A DNA stretch of 64,000 bases from Treponema sp. J25. GTDB taxonomy: Bacteria; Spirochaetota; Spirochaetia; Treponematales; Breznakiellaceae. The translations under genes were made by a program, and so were the position numbers. The notes under the pieces are model-generated. The model saw only the letters and a program-made list of their open reading frames with translations, had not been told where the DNA came from and did no database searches. Of this stretch, positions 43,401-52,369 are shown piece after piece. Position 1 is the stretch's first letter; each line of letters begins with the position of its first letter. The DNA lies in the NCBI RefSeq assembly GCF_004343725.1, contig NZ_PTQW01000003.1, positions 62,001-126,000 of the forward strand. The letters run 5' to 3'.

Positions 43401-45158
43401 ATGGCAAAGGTTCAATTAACAGATTTAGTACTGCGGGATGCCCATCAATCATTGCTTGCTACCCGGATGACCACTGCAGACATGGTCCCGGCCCTTCCTA
43501 TGCTGGATAAGGTAGGCTATTTTGCCCTGGAAGGATGGGGTGGAGCCACCTTTGATGCCTGTATTCGTTTCTTAAATGAAGATCCCTGGGAGCGATTGCG
43601 GCAGCTCAAAAAGGGACTTCCCAATACTAAAATCATGATGCTCCTTCGGGGACAAAACCTGCTTGGCTATCGTCACTATGCGGACGATGTGGTTAGTAAG
43701 TTTGTAGAGGCTGCCGCAAAGAACGGGGTGGATGTGTTCCGGATCTTTGATGCCGTAAATGATCCTCGAAACTTTAAGGCTGCTACCGAGGCGGCTAAGA
43801 AAACCGGTAAGCATGTCCAGGCTGCCATATCCTATGCTACTACCCCCTTCCATACTATCCAGTCCTATGTAGATCTGGCAAAACAACTTGCCGACGAAGG
43901 AGTAGACTCCCTCTGTATTAAAGATATGGCGGGTCTCTTGAAGCCCTACGATGCCTATGACCTCGTAAAGGCTATCAAGAAAGCCGTGGACTTACCTATT
44001 GAAATACACTCCCATGCTACCACGGGTATGTCGGTGGCTACCCTTACCAAGGCTGCCGAAGCAGGGGCAGAAATCCTTGATACGGTAATCTCATCCCTTG
44101 CTATGGGAACGAGCCACAGTCCTACCGAAACCATGGTAGAAATATTCAAGGGGACCCCCTACGATACGGGGCTCGATACGAACCTGCTCCTCGAAATTGC
44201 GGCCTATTTCCGGGAAGTCCGGAAAAATTATAAGAAATTTGAATCCAGTTTCCTTGGGGCTGATACGCGGATCCTGGTATCTCAGGTACCGGGGGGTATG
44301 CTCTCGAATCTGGAGAGCCAGCTCAAAGAACAGGGCGCTTCCGATAAGATCGATGAGGTGCTCAAGGAAATTGCGGTGGTGCAGAAAGATTTTGGCTATC
44401 CACCCCTTGTAACTCCTACGAGCCAGATTGTGGGTACCCAGGCGGTCTTTAACGTGCTTTTCGGTCGGTATAATAAGCTTACCGCCGAATCGATCGATCT
44501 TTTGGTGGGGCGCTATGGAAAATGTCCTGCACCGAAGAATCCTGAGGTTGTTAAGAAGGCCCTGGAAGCGGCAAAACTGGATAAGGAAATCACCCACCGG
44601 CCTGCTGACGATATCCCCAATGAATTTTCTAAATTGGAAGAAGAAACAAAGAAAATCCTGGGGACTTCTACGGTGTCGGTGGAAGACGTCCTTACCTATG
44701 CGATGTTCCCCAAAATTGCCCCCGATTTCTTTAAGAAACGCGATCAAGGACCGGTTAAATTTACAGCCGAACCTGAAGCGCCCAAGGTTCCTGCGGCAGC
44801 GGCCACCGCGGCAGGACAGGCTGCTAAGTATGTGGTCAATGTAAACGGTGCGGACTATACGGTCATTGTTCGGCCAGAGGGAACCCTCGCGGTAAGTCCT
44901 GCTCCTACGGCTGCCGCTGCCCCCGCTCCTGTTGCTGCTCCTTCCGGTGGTCAGGTTATCGAGGCTCCCGTGGCGGGAACTATCATTAAACATGTGGCCA
45001 ATGAAGGTTCTACGGTAAGTGCCGGCCAGACCATCATGATCATTGAATCTATGAAGATGGAACTGGAAATTAAGTCTACCGGTAGTGGTGCGATCCATTT
45101 CCTGGTAGGTCCGGGTACTCAGGTAGCAGCCCATCAGCCAGTGGCAGAACTGAAATAA
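43401..45158 (+). CDS. oadA: Oxaloacetate decarboxylase alpha subunit (biotin protein)
   Basis: OadA transfers the carboxyl of oxaloacetate to its own biotin, leaving pyruvate; OadB then releases CO2 and pumps sodium out. The carboxyltransferase domain (about 1-300) starts [20 protein letters not shown], with [11 protein letters not shown] and the metal-site HSHATTGM region. A conserved C-terminal carboxylase part follows, then an Ala/Pro linker and a biotin carrier domain with [10 protein letters not shown], the biotinylated Lys being about residue 552. The length of 585 is typical. It lies between oadG and oadB. Confidence 0.95.
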   Translation: MAKVQLTDLVLRDAHQSLLATRMTTADMVPALPMLDKVGYFALEGWGGATFDACIRFLNEDPWERLRQLKKGLPNTKIMMLLRGQNLLGYRHYADDVVSKFVEAAAKNGVDVFRIFDAVNDPRNFKAATEAAKKTGKHVQAAISYATTPFHTIQSYVDLAKQLADEGVDSLCIKDMAGLLKPYDAYDLVKAIKKAVDLPIEIHSHATTGMSVATLTKAAEAGAEILDTVISSLAMGTSHSPTETMVEIFKGTPYDTGLDTNLLLEIAAYFREVRKNYKKFESSFLGADTRILVSQVPGGMLSNLESQLKEQGASDKIDEVLKEIAVVQKDFGYPPLVTPTSQIVGTQAVFNVLFGRYNKLTAESIDLLVGRYGKCPAPKNPEVVKKALEAAKLDKEITHRPADDIPNEFSKLEEETKKILGTSTVSVEDVLTYAMFPKIAPDFFKKRDQGPVKFTAEPEAPKVPAAAATAAGQAAKYVVNVNGADYTVIVRPEGTLAVSPAPTAAAAPAPVAAPSGGQVIEAPVAGTIIKHVANEGSTVSAGQTIMIIESMKMELEIKSTGSGAIHFLVGPGTQVAAHQPVAELK

Positions 45159-45171
45159 GGAGAATACGTCG

Positions 45172-46602
45172 ATGCCAGTACTAGCACAGAAAAAAGCCGC
45201 CTGGGTGACGAAGGTTGTTCTGGTGATGCTCACCGTCGCCTTTGTATTCTCTTTTATGGGGCGGGTTGTTGCCCAGGCTGCCGAAGGTCAGAGCACTGAA
45301 GTGGTAGCGGGTGATGCAGCCGCTTCTTCTGGTGGAAATTCCCAGCCTGCTTCTTTCCATAATCCGGCCGGTATTATTCGGGGAAGCGAAAACATAAAGA
45401 AGATTTCCATCGCTGAGTTTGCCAGGAATATTCTGGAGACGACGGGGCTGTATGCGTTTTTTGTAGATTCAAAACAGAAGACAACCCCCGCGGGCGACCC
45501 AATAACGGTCTGGGGCTGGGAAGAGCTCTTGATGATTATTGTGGGTTTCGTGATTATCTACCTGGGGGCTGCGAAAGGTTTTGAGCCCCTCCTCTTGATT
45601 CCTATCGGTTTCGGGACTGTCTTTGTCAACATTCCCCTGGCAGGAATGGGAGATGCTCCCCATGGCTTCCTCCATATTATTTATGAGTCGGGGGTAGGAA
45701 ACGAGTTTTTCCCCCTTATCATCTTTATGGGAATTGGGGCCCTTACCGATTTTGGTCCGCTTATCGCAAATCCCAAGACTGCCCTTCTTGGAGCGGCCGC
45801 TCAGTTTGGGGTATTTGCAACCCTCTTTGGAGTTACCGCATTTAACTTTATTCCCGGCTTTGATTTCAACCTGAAAGAGGCCTGTGCCATCGGTATTATT
45901 GGAGGTGCCGATGGTCCGACCACTATTTACATTGCAACAAAACTTGCACCGCATCTTCTTGCTACGGTGGCCGTTGCGGCCTATTCGTATATGGCACTGG
46001 TGCCGGTTATCCAGCCTCCTATCATGAAGGCCCTTACCACAGAACACGAACGAAAGATCAGAATGAAACAATTGCGCCATGTGTCAAAGATAGAAAAGAT
46101 ACTTTTCCCCATCTCGGTATTTGTTCTTTCTATTCTCCTTATTCCATCGGCGGCTCCCCTTATTGGTTGTCTCATGTTTGGAAACTTTATTCGGGAAATT
46201 GGGGTGGTGGAACGGCTTTCGAAGACCCTTCAGAATGAATTGCTCAACATTGTTTCCATTTTCCTTTCCCTTGGGGTTGGCAGTCAGATGACTCCCGAAA
46301 AATTCCTTAATCCAGCTTCTCTCTCTATTGTATTCCTCGGGCTTTTTGCCTTCGCTATTGCTACAGCGGCGGGAATCCTGGTGGCTAAATTTATGAATCT
46401 TTTCCTTAAGGAAAAGATTAATCCCCTTATTGGTTCTGCAGGAGTTTCAGCGGTGCCTATGGCAGCCCGGGTTTCTAACAAGGTTGGGCTTGAAGCGGAT
46501 CCAGGGAACTTCCTTATCATGCATGCTATGGGCCCCAATGTGGCAGGTGTTATCGGTACGGCCATTACTGCCGGGGTTATGATTGCGGTCTACGGCGGCT
46601 GA
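45172..46602 (+). CDS. oadB: Oxaloacetate decarboxylase beta subunit with N-terminal extension
   Basis: OadB is the membrane sodium pump of the decarboxylase. The core (about residue 83 on) has [20 protein letters not shown], the Asp in [10 protein letters not shown] that binds sodium, and [17 protein letters not shown] near the end, with about nine helices. It has 476 residues, whereas many OadB proteins have 375-435. The additional about 80 residues contain a signal-like hydrophobic segment ([19 protein letters not shown]) and a Ser/Gly/Ala-rich stretch, so an exported N-terminal part is likely. The ATG has an AAGGAGAAT site 13 bases after oadA. Confidence 0.95.
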   Translation: MPVLAQKKAAWVTKVVLVMLTVAFVFSFMGRVVAQAAEGQSTEVVAGDAAASSGGNSQPASFHNPAGIIRGSENIKKISIAEFARNILETTGLYAFFVDSKQKTTPAGDPITVWGWEELLMIIVGFVIIYLGAAKGFEPLLLIPIGFGTVFVNIPLAGMGDAPHGFLHIIYESGVGNEFFPLIIFMGIGALTDFGPLIANPKTALLGAAAQFGVFATLFGVTAFNFIPGFDFNLKEACAIGIIGGADGPTTIYIATKLAPHLLATVAVAAYSYMALVPVIQPPIMKALTTEHERKIRMKQLRHVSKIEKILFPISVFVLSILLIPSAAPLIGCLMFGNFIREIGVVERLSKTLQNELLNIVSIFLSLGVGSQMTPEKFLNPASLSIVFLGLFAFAIATAAGILVAKFMNLFLKEKINPLIGSAGVSAVPMAARVSNKVGLEADPGNFLIMHAMGPNVAGVIGTAITAGVMIAVYGG

Positions 46603-46635
46603 TAACCTACTGAGGAATTGCATATAAGGTGAAGC

Positions 46636-46674
46636 AAAGGCCATCCCATTATAAAGGGGTGGCCTTTTGTTTTT
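46636..46674 (+). terminator. Terminator of the oad operon
   Basis: An AAGGCCATCCC/GGGGTGGCCTT stem with an A/T-rich loop, followed by TTGTTTTT, 35 bases after the oadB stop. Confidence 0.85.
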
Positions 46675-46739
46675 CAAAAGCGGGTATGGAAAAGGGATAA
46701 ACGAAAAATATTTAGGTATCAACTGAGATTTTCGTTATG

Positions 46740-46769
46740 GTGACAAAAGGGGCTTTTTTGCTCTATAGT
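46740..46769 (+). promoter_or_regulatory. Promoter directly at the lipA start
   Basis: GTGACA (46740-46745), 18-base spacer, TATAGT (46764-46769). The lipA ATG at 46776 begins 7 bases after the -10 box, where the transcript itself should start. Confidence 0.5.
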
Positions 46770-46775
46770 AGGTTC

Positions 46776-47678
46776 ATGGCAGAAAAACTTCCAAAGCCAG
46801 CGTGGATTCGACTTAAAACCAGTGAGGGTCCGCACTGGCACAGGGTAAGAGACACGGTGGAACGCTATGGGCTCCACACGGTGTGTGAAGCGGCCCTTTG
46901 TCCAAATCGGGGTACCTGTTGGGGATGTGGCACTGCCACGTTCATGATCCTTGGTTCGGTATGTACGCGGGCCTGTCGTTTTTGTGCGGTCCCTCATGGC
47001 AAAAAAGGAGAGCCCCTTCGTTCTGATGAGCCAGAAGCTTTAGCTGAGGCAGTGGTCCAGCTCCAGCTTCGCTATGTGGTGCTTACGTCTGTAGATAGGG
47101 ACGATCTCCCTGATAGGGGGGCTTCCCACTATGCTTCCTGTATTAGGGCAGTTAAAAAAAGAAATCCCTCAGTTGTGATAGAAGTTCTCATCCCTGATTA
47201 TCAACAAGAAGAATTAGAGGATATTATCGCCGCAGGACCAGAGGTCGTTGCTCACAATATCGAGACGGTGCCCTCTTTGCAGGGCGTACGGGATAAACGG
47301 GCGAGTTATGAAAAGAGCTGTGCCACTCTAAAGATCGCAAAGGACATGGGTGCTTCCTGTACAAAAACAAGCATACTCCTTGGATTGGGAGAGGAACGAG
47401 AAGAAGTTCTCTATACGATGAAAGCCCTACGGGCCCTGGGGGTAGATATCCTTGTGCTTGGACAGTATCTCCAGCCAACGGGGCAGCAGATTCCGGTGAT
47501 CCGTTATGTAGAACCGGGGGAATTTGAGGAATATCGAAGGTGGGCTTTAGAAATGGGCTTTTCTGCGGTGGTTGCAAGCCCCCTTGCTCGGACTAGTTAT
47601 CAGGCCCTTGAAGTGTGGCGAACAACAAAGTTAGAGAAAGAGGCTGGTTTGTTTTCACAAAAAATAAGCCAGGTATGA
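46776..47678 (+). CDS. lipA: Lipoyl synthase
   Basis: LipA inserts two sulfurs into octanoyl groups bound to E2 or GcvH proteins to make lipoyl groups. In 301 residues the auxiliary cluster motif C-x4-C-x5-C is at Cys37, Cys42 and Cys48 (VCEAALCPNRGTCWG) and the radical-SAM CTRACRFC at 63-70; the C-terminal VASPLARTSYQA supplies the serine ligand of the auxiliary cluster. I use MAEKLPKPAW as start; an upstream ATG lies within the promoter. It is followed by the two-piece lipoate ligase, giving a self-contained lipoylation operon. Confidence 0.94.
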   Translation: MAEKLPKPAWIRLKTSEGPHWHRVRDTVERYGLHTVCEAALCPNRGTCWGCGTATFMILGSVCTRACRFCAVPHGKKGEPLRSDEPEALAEAVVQLQLRYVVLTSVDRDDLPDRGASHYASCIRAVKKRNPSVVIEVLIPDYQQEELEDIIAAGPEVVAHNIETVPSLQGVRDKRASYEKSCATLKIAKDMGASCTKTSILLGLGEEREEVLYTMKALRALGVDILVLGQYLQPTGQQIPVIRYVEPGEFEEYRRWALEMGFSAVVASPLARTSYQALEVWRTTKLEKEAGLFSQKISQV

Positions 47679-47718
47679 GGTAAGACCGAACTTCTAGGGG
47701 GCACCTTACAGAGGCAGG

Positions 47719-48030
47719 ATGTTCATGATTTTTTCTTTTGTGGGGAAAAAAGAGAATACAAAATTGATTCGAGGTACCGTCGAGCTTACCTTAGATGGAT
47801 GTATCAAACATATCCAGATACGGGGAGATTTTTTTATCTATCCCGAAGATGCTCTGGAATATATAGAAAAATCACTTGAGGGCAGTTCCCTTTCTGACGT
47901 AGCACGACGATTTTCTTGGGCCCTCGAAGAATGTGGTGCTGAAGCCCTTGGTATTAACGGAGAGGCTCTTCAGATAATTTTACAGGAAGCCTTCCATTCT
48001 CAGGATAAGCCGGCTAAGGAGGGTCGATAG
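47719..48030 (+). CDS. Lipoate ligase accessory (LplB-type) domain protein
   Basis: A 103-residue stand-alone version of the small C-terminal domain of bacterial LplA. The pattern LIRGTVELTLDGCIKHIQIR followed by GDFFIYPEDALEYIEKSL matches that domain (a strand, G-x-I, then GDFF and a helix). In Thermoplasma the catalytic and accessory parts of lipoate ligase are separate proteins, LplA and LplB; here the same split is seen with the accessory gene first. Its stop codon shares one base with the GTG start of the catalytic gene, ensuring equal synthesis. Confidence 0.7.
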   Translation: MFMIFSFVGKKENTKLIRGTVELTLDGCIKHIQIRGDFFIYPEDALEYIEKSLEGSSLSDVARRFSWALEECGAEALGINGEALQIILQEAFHSQDKPAKEGR

Positions 48031-48797
48031 TGTCCTATCAGTTTCGTCTTATTATAGATACCCTGCACGATGCATTTTACAACATGGGAATGGATCTCGC
48101 TCTTTTAGAATCGGTAGGGCAAAGAAAAACGCTTCCTACCCTCCGATTGTATGGCTGGAAACCCCAGGCGGTCTCTATCGGCTATTTTCAGGGAATCGAA
48201 GAAGAAGTGGATATCCCGGCCTGTGAATCTCGGGGAATTTCGGTGGTCCGACGGTTAACCGGCGGTGGGGCCGTCTTTCATGATCAAGAGGTTACCTACA
48301 GTATTGTGATTCCCCTTGATCATCCCTTAGCTTCTTATTCTATTCAAGAGTCATACGCTGTTTTGTGCCAGGGAATCATAAAAGCTTTAGAAAAATTGAA
48401 TATACGAGCCACCTTCGTTCCTATCAATGATATCGTATGTGAAGGAAAAAAGATTTCAGGCAATGCTCAGACCCGAAAAGAAGGTGGCCTATTACAGCAC
48501 GGGACATTACTTCTTTCTGTCAATGTGGACCTTATGTTCGAATTACTGAAGGTCCCTCAGGAGAAAGCCCGGGGACGGCATATCCAGGAAGTAAAAGAAC
48601 GGGTTACCGCTTTGGATGTCCTTTTAGGAAGGCCTGTTTCTTTCAGAGAAGCCCAGGAAGTCTTAACAGAAGGATTTGCGGAGGCCCTTAATCTGCAATT
48701 TAAACAGGAAGAGCCACAACAAAATGAAATCGAAGAGGCTTACGAACTGGCAAGAACCTTTTTTTCTAGTTCGGAATGGAATTTTAAGCGCCGATAA
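48030..48797 (+). CDS. Lipoate-protein ligase catalytic subunit (LplA-like)
   Basis: A 255-residue BPL/LPL-fold ligase that activates lipoate or octanoate and attaches it to E2 or GcvH. Key segments are NMGMDLALLESVG near the start, LYGWKPQAVSIGYFQ, the active-site RRLTGGGAVFHDQEVTYSIV and the Lys loop VCEGKKISGNAQTRKEGGLL with HGTLLL. It stops before the accessory domain of fused LplA, which is the preceding gene. With lipA in the operon, octanoyl transfer (LipM-like) is an alternative to true lipoate scavenging. Confidence 0.85.
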   Translation: MSYQFRLIIDTLHDAFYNMGMDLALLESVGQRKTLPTLRLYGWKPQAVSIGYFQGIEEEVDIPACESRGISVVRRLTGGGAVFHDQEVTYSIVIPLDHPLASYSIQESYAVLCQGIIKALEKLNIRATFVPINDIVCEGKKISGNAQTRKEGGLLQHGTLLLSVNVDLMFELLKVPQEKARGRHIQEVKERVTALDVLLGRPVSFREAQEVLTEGFAEALNLQFKQEEPQQNEIEEAYELARTFFSSSEWNFKRR

Positions 48798-48825
48798 TAA
48801 GGTTGATAATTAAGATGGAAGGACT

Positions 48826-49878
48826 ATGAAAAAAACTCAATTTATTTTTTTCTTCCCTTTATTAGTTGGACTTTCGGTGTATCTCGAGAGTCAGACACCA
48901 GGCAAAAGGGTCCAGAGTCCTTCTGGTGGAGCTTCTTCTTCTCAGAATGCAGGGGCGCAGAAAACAGTTTTTCCCTTTTTTTTCCTTTACTCTTTCGGTA
49001 TTACCCCTTCTGAATGGAATCCCCTCTGGCCCGCCCTTTTGCCTCCCGATAGCTTAACGGCTAATAGTCAAGAGCGGTCTTATCTACAGATCACCATTAC
49101 CGGAAAAGATCTAGAATACCAACTCCGTTTTGGAAAAGATGGGAAACCACTGAAAATTCCCTTTTTTTATGGTGAGTCTTCTCAGTATCTTCAATTTAAA
49201 TGGGATAGTCAGGGAAATCTTGAAAAACTTTCTCTGAGTTCGAATTCAGGAAAAGAGGAAACCCTGTACCAGGTTATTCAACGGGAGGGAGAAAAAATAG
49301 CGGAACTTGTGTATCAGAAAGAAGGGGAAATTTTTTTCATTTATCTTACAATACGTTCTGAAGAAGTCGAGGAAGTCTGGTATACGCCAGAAGGGGATCC
49401 TCATATTGTTTTCCGTTTTCTTGGCCCGGCAGGCCTTATCTATAAAATTGAACAAACCTCAGAAGAGGGTACAACAGATTTTCTTGTTCGGGAATATACC
49501 AGTTTCTTAAAACCCTCCTTTGAAGCATGGAAGGATACAACCTACGAGGTCCTGTATGCTAAGGAAAATCCCCGCTATGTTCGCATGAAGGCCTTGCAAA
49601 ACGGTGCTTCTGGGGAAGTGCAAAATCCACCTGGTGGGATGCCTCTTGTGGAGGAGCAGAAAAAAAGCAAGGAAGAACAGTGGTGGTATCAATATGATGA
49701 GCGGGGGAGACTGGTACGGCTCGTATATCCTGACAGGGAGTATCGCTATGAATATGAAGATGACCGAAAGGGGCTGTGGGTCCGCTGTAGGATTACGCCC
49801 TATATTCCCCGTTTGGGAGGTATGGTTCCCTTACAGCCCATTGAATTGACCCGGGTGATAAGCTACGGCAAGGAGTAA
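48826..49878 (+). CDS. Exported protein of unknown function
   Basis: I do not recognise the family. The 350-residue protein starts with a signal peptide (MKKTQFIFFFPLLVGLSVYL) and a Ser/Gly/Gln-rich stretch. The body is beta-rich with repeated YxF/W patterns (QFKWDSQGNLEKLSL, HIVFRFLGPAGLIYKIEQ and WYQYDERGRLVRLVYPDREY), the last resembling RHS/YD-type repeats. It has an AAGGACT site and follows the lipoylation operon by 28 bases. It is probably periplasmic or surface-located. Confidence 0.6.
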   Translation: MKKTQFIFFFPLLVGLSVYLESQTPGKRVQSPSGGASSSQNAGAQKTVFPFFFLYSFGITPSEWNPLWPALLPPDSLTANSQERSYLQITITGKDLEYQLRFGKDGKPLKIPFFYGESSQYLQFKWDSQGNLEKLSLSSNSGKEETLYQVIQREGEKIAELVYQKEGEIFFIYLTIRSEEVEEVWYTPEGDPHIVFRFLGPAGLIYKIEQTSEEGTTDFLVREYTSFLKPSFEAWKDTTYEVLYAKENPRYVRMKALQNGASGEVQNPPGGMPLVEEQKKSKEEQWWYQYDERGRLVRLVYPDREYRYEYEDDRKGLWVRCRITPYIPRLGGMVPLQPIELTRVISYGKE

Positions 49879-49887
49879 CACATCATT

Positions 49888-50151
49888 ATGCAAGATGCTA
49901 CAAGTTGGCGAGACGTATTATATACAAAAACCTTTGAAGCGGAAATTCGGGGCCTTGAGCGTCGGCGGGCCTATGATCCTTCCTGTTCTATTGAAGATTT
50001 ACGGGCTACCCTGCAACACCTCTACCATATGGAAGGGGCCGACTGGGGAGGGCGAGGGGAACTTCAGGATATAGTCCTGCGGGCCACCATTGCAGCCTAC
50101 GAACAGGTTATTGCCGAATGGGAAGTGGAATTAAAAAGAAAAGAAGAATGA
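49888..50151 (+). CDS. Small conserved-looking cytoplasmic protein, unknown
   Basis: An 87-residue charged, mostly helical protein without signal peptide: WRDVLYTKTFEAEIRGLERR, CSIEDLRATLQHLYHMEGAD and a final helix AAYEQVIAEWEVELKRKEE. It begins 9 bases after the exported protein gene and has a GGAGTAAC site, so it is likely a real co-transcribed gene. It is followed by a T-rich terminator-like hairpin. No function can be inferred. Confidence 0.55.
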   Translation: MQDATSWRDVLYTKTFEAEIRGLERRRAYDPSCSIEDLRATLQHLYHMEGADWGGRGELQDIVLRATIAAYEQVIAEWEVELKRKEE

Positions 50152-50166
50152 GAAGAATAATCCTCC

Positions 50167-50187
50167 CCTCTTGAGAGGCTTTTTTTT
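50167..50187 (+). terminator. Short terminator after the 87-residue gene
   Basis: A CCTC/GAGG stem with loop TTGA followed by C and eight T. The stem is short but the T run is strong. It is 16 bases after the stop. Confidence 0.5.
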
Positions 50188-50244
50188 CTTCCTTTTAAGA
50201 ATTCTTTTCCAATCCCTTTTTCCCAAGATTCCGATGGCTTATCA

Positions 50245-50330
50245 TGTGCTTGAGGAGCCCCATTCGTGATATTCTTTAGCTGAAGCACAAACCACAACAC
50301 TTCTTAATACACCCGGGGAAGAGGGGCTCC
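50245..50330. other. Interleaved inverted repeats (possible pseudoknot) downstream of pstB
   Basis: Two perfect inverted repeats cross: TGTGCTT (50245-50251) with AAGCACA (50283-50289), and GGAGCCCC (50254-50261) with GGGGCTCC (50323-50330). The order a-b-a'-b' is the pairing pattern of a pseudoknot. No gene lies here. It follows the pstB stop in that gene's direction by 8 bases. Confidence 0.35.
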
Positions 50331-50338
50331 GTCGTAGC

Positions 50339-51130
50339 TCAACCAAATCTTCCTGAAATGTAGTTTTCGGTCCGCTCATCCTTAGGATTAAAGAAAAGTT
50401 CCTTTGTGGGGGCATACTCAATCATTTCCCCATTCAGGAAGAAAGCGGTATAATCAGAAATACGGCCTGCCTGTTGCATGTTGTGGGTTACGATAATAAT
50501 GGTATACCGCTGTTTGAGTTCTTCCATAAGATCTTCAATCCGGGCCGTCGAAATGGGATCGAGGGCACTGGTGGGCTCATCCATCAGAAGAATTTCTGGT
50601 TTTACCGCAATGGCCCGGGCAATACACAGTCGCTGTTGTTGTCCGCCCGATAATGCAAGGGCGCTCTGTTTTAGCTTGTCCTTTACTTCATCCCAGAGGT
50701 ATACGGCCCTGAGGCTCGATTCTACCAGTTCATCCATGTTGCCGGTGTATCCATTGATACGGGCCCCCCAGGCTACGTTTTCGTAAATGGACTTAGAAAA
50801 CGGATTGGGCTTTTGAAATACCATCCCGATCCAGCGTCGAATTCTGGTGGGATCCACATCGGGATGATAAATGTTCAGCCCATGAAATAGAATTTCTCCT
50901 TCTAATCGGGTATTCGGTATAAGTTCGTTCATGCGGTTAATAGCCCTGAGGGCGGTGCTTTTTCCGCAACCGGAGGGCCCGATAATTGCCGTGACCTTCC
51001 GTTTCTCAAAATTGAGCGATACGTTTTTTACTGCCTGGAAATCACCGTAGTAAATGCTTACGTTTTTGAATTCCACTGCATAGGGATACTCTGCATTCGG
51101 ATCAAAGGTTAAAGTGTTCTGTGCGCTCAT
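50339..51130 (-). CDS. pstB: Phosphate ABC transporter ATPase PstB
   Basis: ATP-binding subunit of the high-affinity phosphate importer, 263 residues. Visible are Walker [21 protein letters not shown] (with the PstB-specific NRMN), Q-loop [19 protein letters not shown], signature [14 protein letters not shown], Walker [14 protein letters not shown] and [17 protein letters not shown]. It directly abuts pstA. No phoU, phoB or phoR follows it in the window, unlike many pst operons. Confidence 0.97.
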   Translation of the reverse strand: MSAQNTLTFDPNAEYPYAVEFKNVSIYYGDFQAVKNVSLNFEKRKVTAIIGPSGCGKSTALRAINRMNELIPNTRLEGEILFHGLNIYHPDVDPTRIRRWIGMVFQKPNPFSKSIYENVAWGARINGYTGNMDELVESSLRAVYLWDEVKDKLKQSALALSGGQQQRLCIARAIAVKPEILLMDEPTSALDPISTARIEDLMEELKQRYTIIIVTHNMQQAGRISDYTAFFLNGEMIEYAPTKELFFNPKDERTENYISGRFG

Positions 51131-52369
51131 TTAGGCTAACCTCTTTTCTTTGCGATATTTGTTCCGTAAAATAATTGCGGTGGCATTTAAAGAAAGCAAC
51201 AAAATCAATAATACGATAATTGCTGCTGCCGCAGCGTTTTTCCATTCGATCTGGGGGCGACTGGTCCACTGATAGATTACGATGGGAAGGGTGGTGAATT
51301 TTGAAAAAATCCCTGAGGGATCCTGGGTTAAAAAGGCTGAAGCCCCTACCACCACAAGAGGAGCAGTTTCGCCGATTGCCCGGCTTATAGCAAGGACGGT
51401 TCCCGTAAGAATCCGATCGATACTAACGGGGAGAACATGGTGCCAAATTGTTTGCCAGGTCGTAGCTCCTACCGATAAACTCGAATGGCGTAAGCTGTTG
51501 GGGACCGCTTTAAATGCTTCCTGGGCGTTAATAATGATTGTAGGAAGTATGAGGATTCCCAAAGTAAGTCCCGCTGAGAGAATGGTTCTTCCATTAGCGA
51601 CAGTATTATCGGTAAGAACTCCGAATAGTGCCCCTGAAGTAACCGGTTCGAGGTATCGGACGAATACCGCAAGGCCTAACATCCCATAAATGATAGAGGG
51701 GACCCCCGCCAGGTTATAAATATTTAATTGAATAAAACGATTAAGGGCCGTATCGGTGGCGTATTCTTCTAGATAGATAGCCGCTCCAATACCTATAGGG
51801 AAGGCAATAAGAATGGCAATCAAAATGGTCAGAAACGATCCAATTAAAGCTCCCCGAATCCCTGAGTGAATAGCCAACGCTTCTTGTGATGAAACAACAA
51901 AATTCCAGTTTATCCACGATCTAAATACCAGCCGGCCCTGAGGGAAATTGTTTTCCTGCCATTCCCGTATTCTGGGATATTGGGTTATGCTTTCCCACAG
52001 GGACCAGGTTCTCCGTACCTGGGGATTAATAACTTCTTCTTCGATTGTCTCTAAAAGTTCGTGATTACTGCGATCTACAAAGGGTTTTTCATTATCTAAT
52101 TTTATAAATAAACGCCGGGATATGTTTTGTTGAATGATTTTAACCAAGGTTTCTTTAGGAAGATTTTCGAGCGGGACTCCATTTTGGCTGAGATCTTCTG
52201 GGTTAATTTTATTCTCTAAAGCCACATACCCAAAGGCATTGTTTACGATGCTTACAAGAAGAGTTGTTAGGGCAAAAATAGAAAAAAGCGTCGCTATCAT
52301 AAAAAAGGTAAGCCATCGTTTCCCTTTTTTCTGTCGCTCTTCCAGGCGAAGATCAAATTCCTGTTTCAT
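51131..52369 (-). CDS. pstA: Phosphate ABC transporter permease PstA with periplasmic insert
   Basis: Second permease of the phosphate importer. The C-terminal about 280 residues are the usual PstA with the EAA-like SLRHSSLSVGATTWQTIWHH loop and six helices. At 412 residues it is long: between the first helix (LTFFMIATLFSIFALTTLLV) and the second lies about 120 residues of soluble, probably periplasmic sequence (LENKINPEDLSQNGVPLENL onward). Such extended PstA proteins are known in other bacteria. Its ATG overlaps the pstC stop (ATGA type). Confidence 0.95.
   Translation of the reverse strand: MKQEFDLRLEERQKKGKRWLTFFMIATLFSIFALTTLLVSIVNNAFGYVALENKINPEDLSQNGVPLENLPKETLVKIIQQNISRRLFIKLDNEKPFVDRSNHELLETIEEEVINPQVRRTWSLWESITQYPRIREWQENNFPQGRLVFRSWINWNFVVSSQEALAIHSGIRGALIGSFLTILIAILIAFPIGIGAAIYLEEYATDTALNRFIQLNIYNLAGVPSIIYGMLGLAVFVRYLEPVTSGALFGVLTDNTVANGRTILSAGLTLGILILPTIIINAQEAFKAVPNSLRHSSLSVGATTWQTIWHHVLPVSIDRILTGTVLAISRAIGETAPLVVVGASAFLTQDPSGIFSKFTTLPIVIYQWTSRPQIEWKNAAAAAIIVLLILLLSLNATAIILRNKYRKEKRLA

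Noticed and set aside
44091..45233. Long open frame opposite oadA
   Set aside because: It is antisense to a complete, well-conserved decarboxylase subunit, with Arg/Ser-rich nonsense composition.
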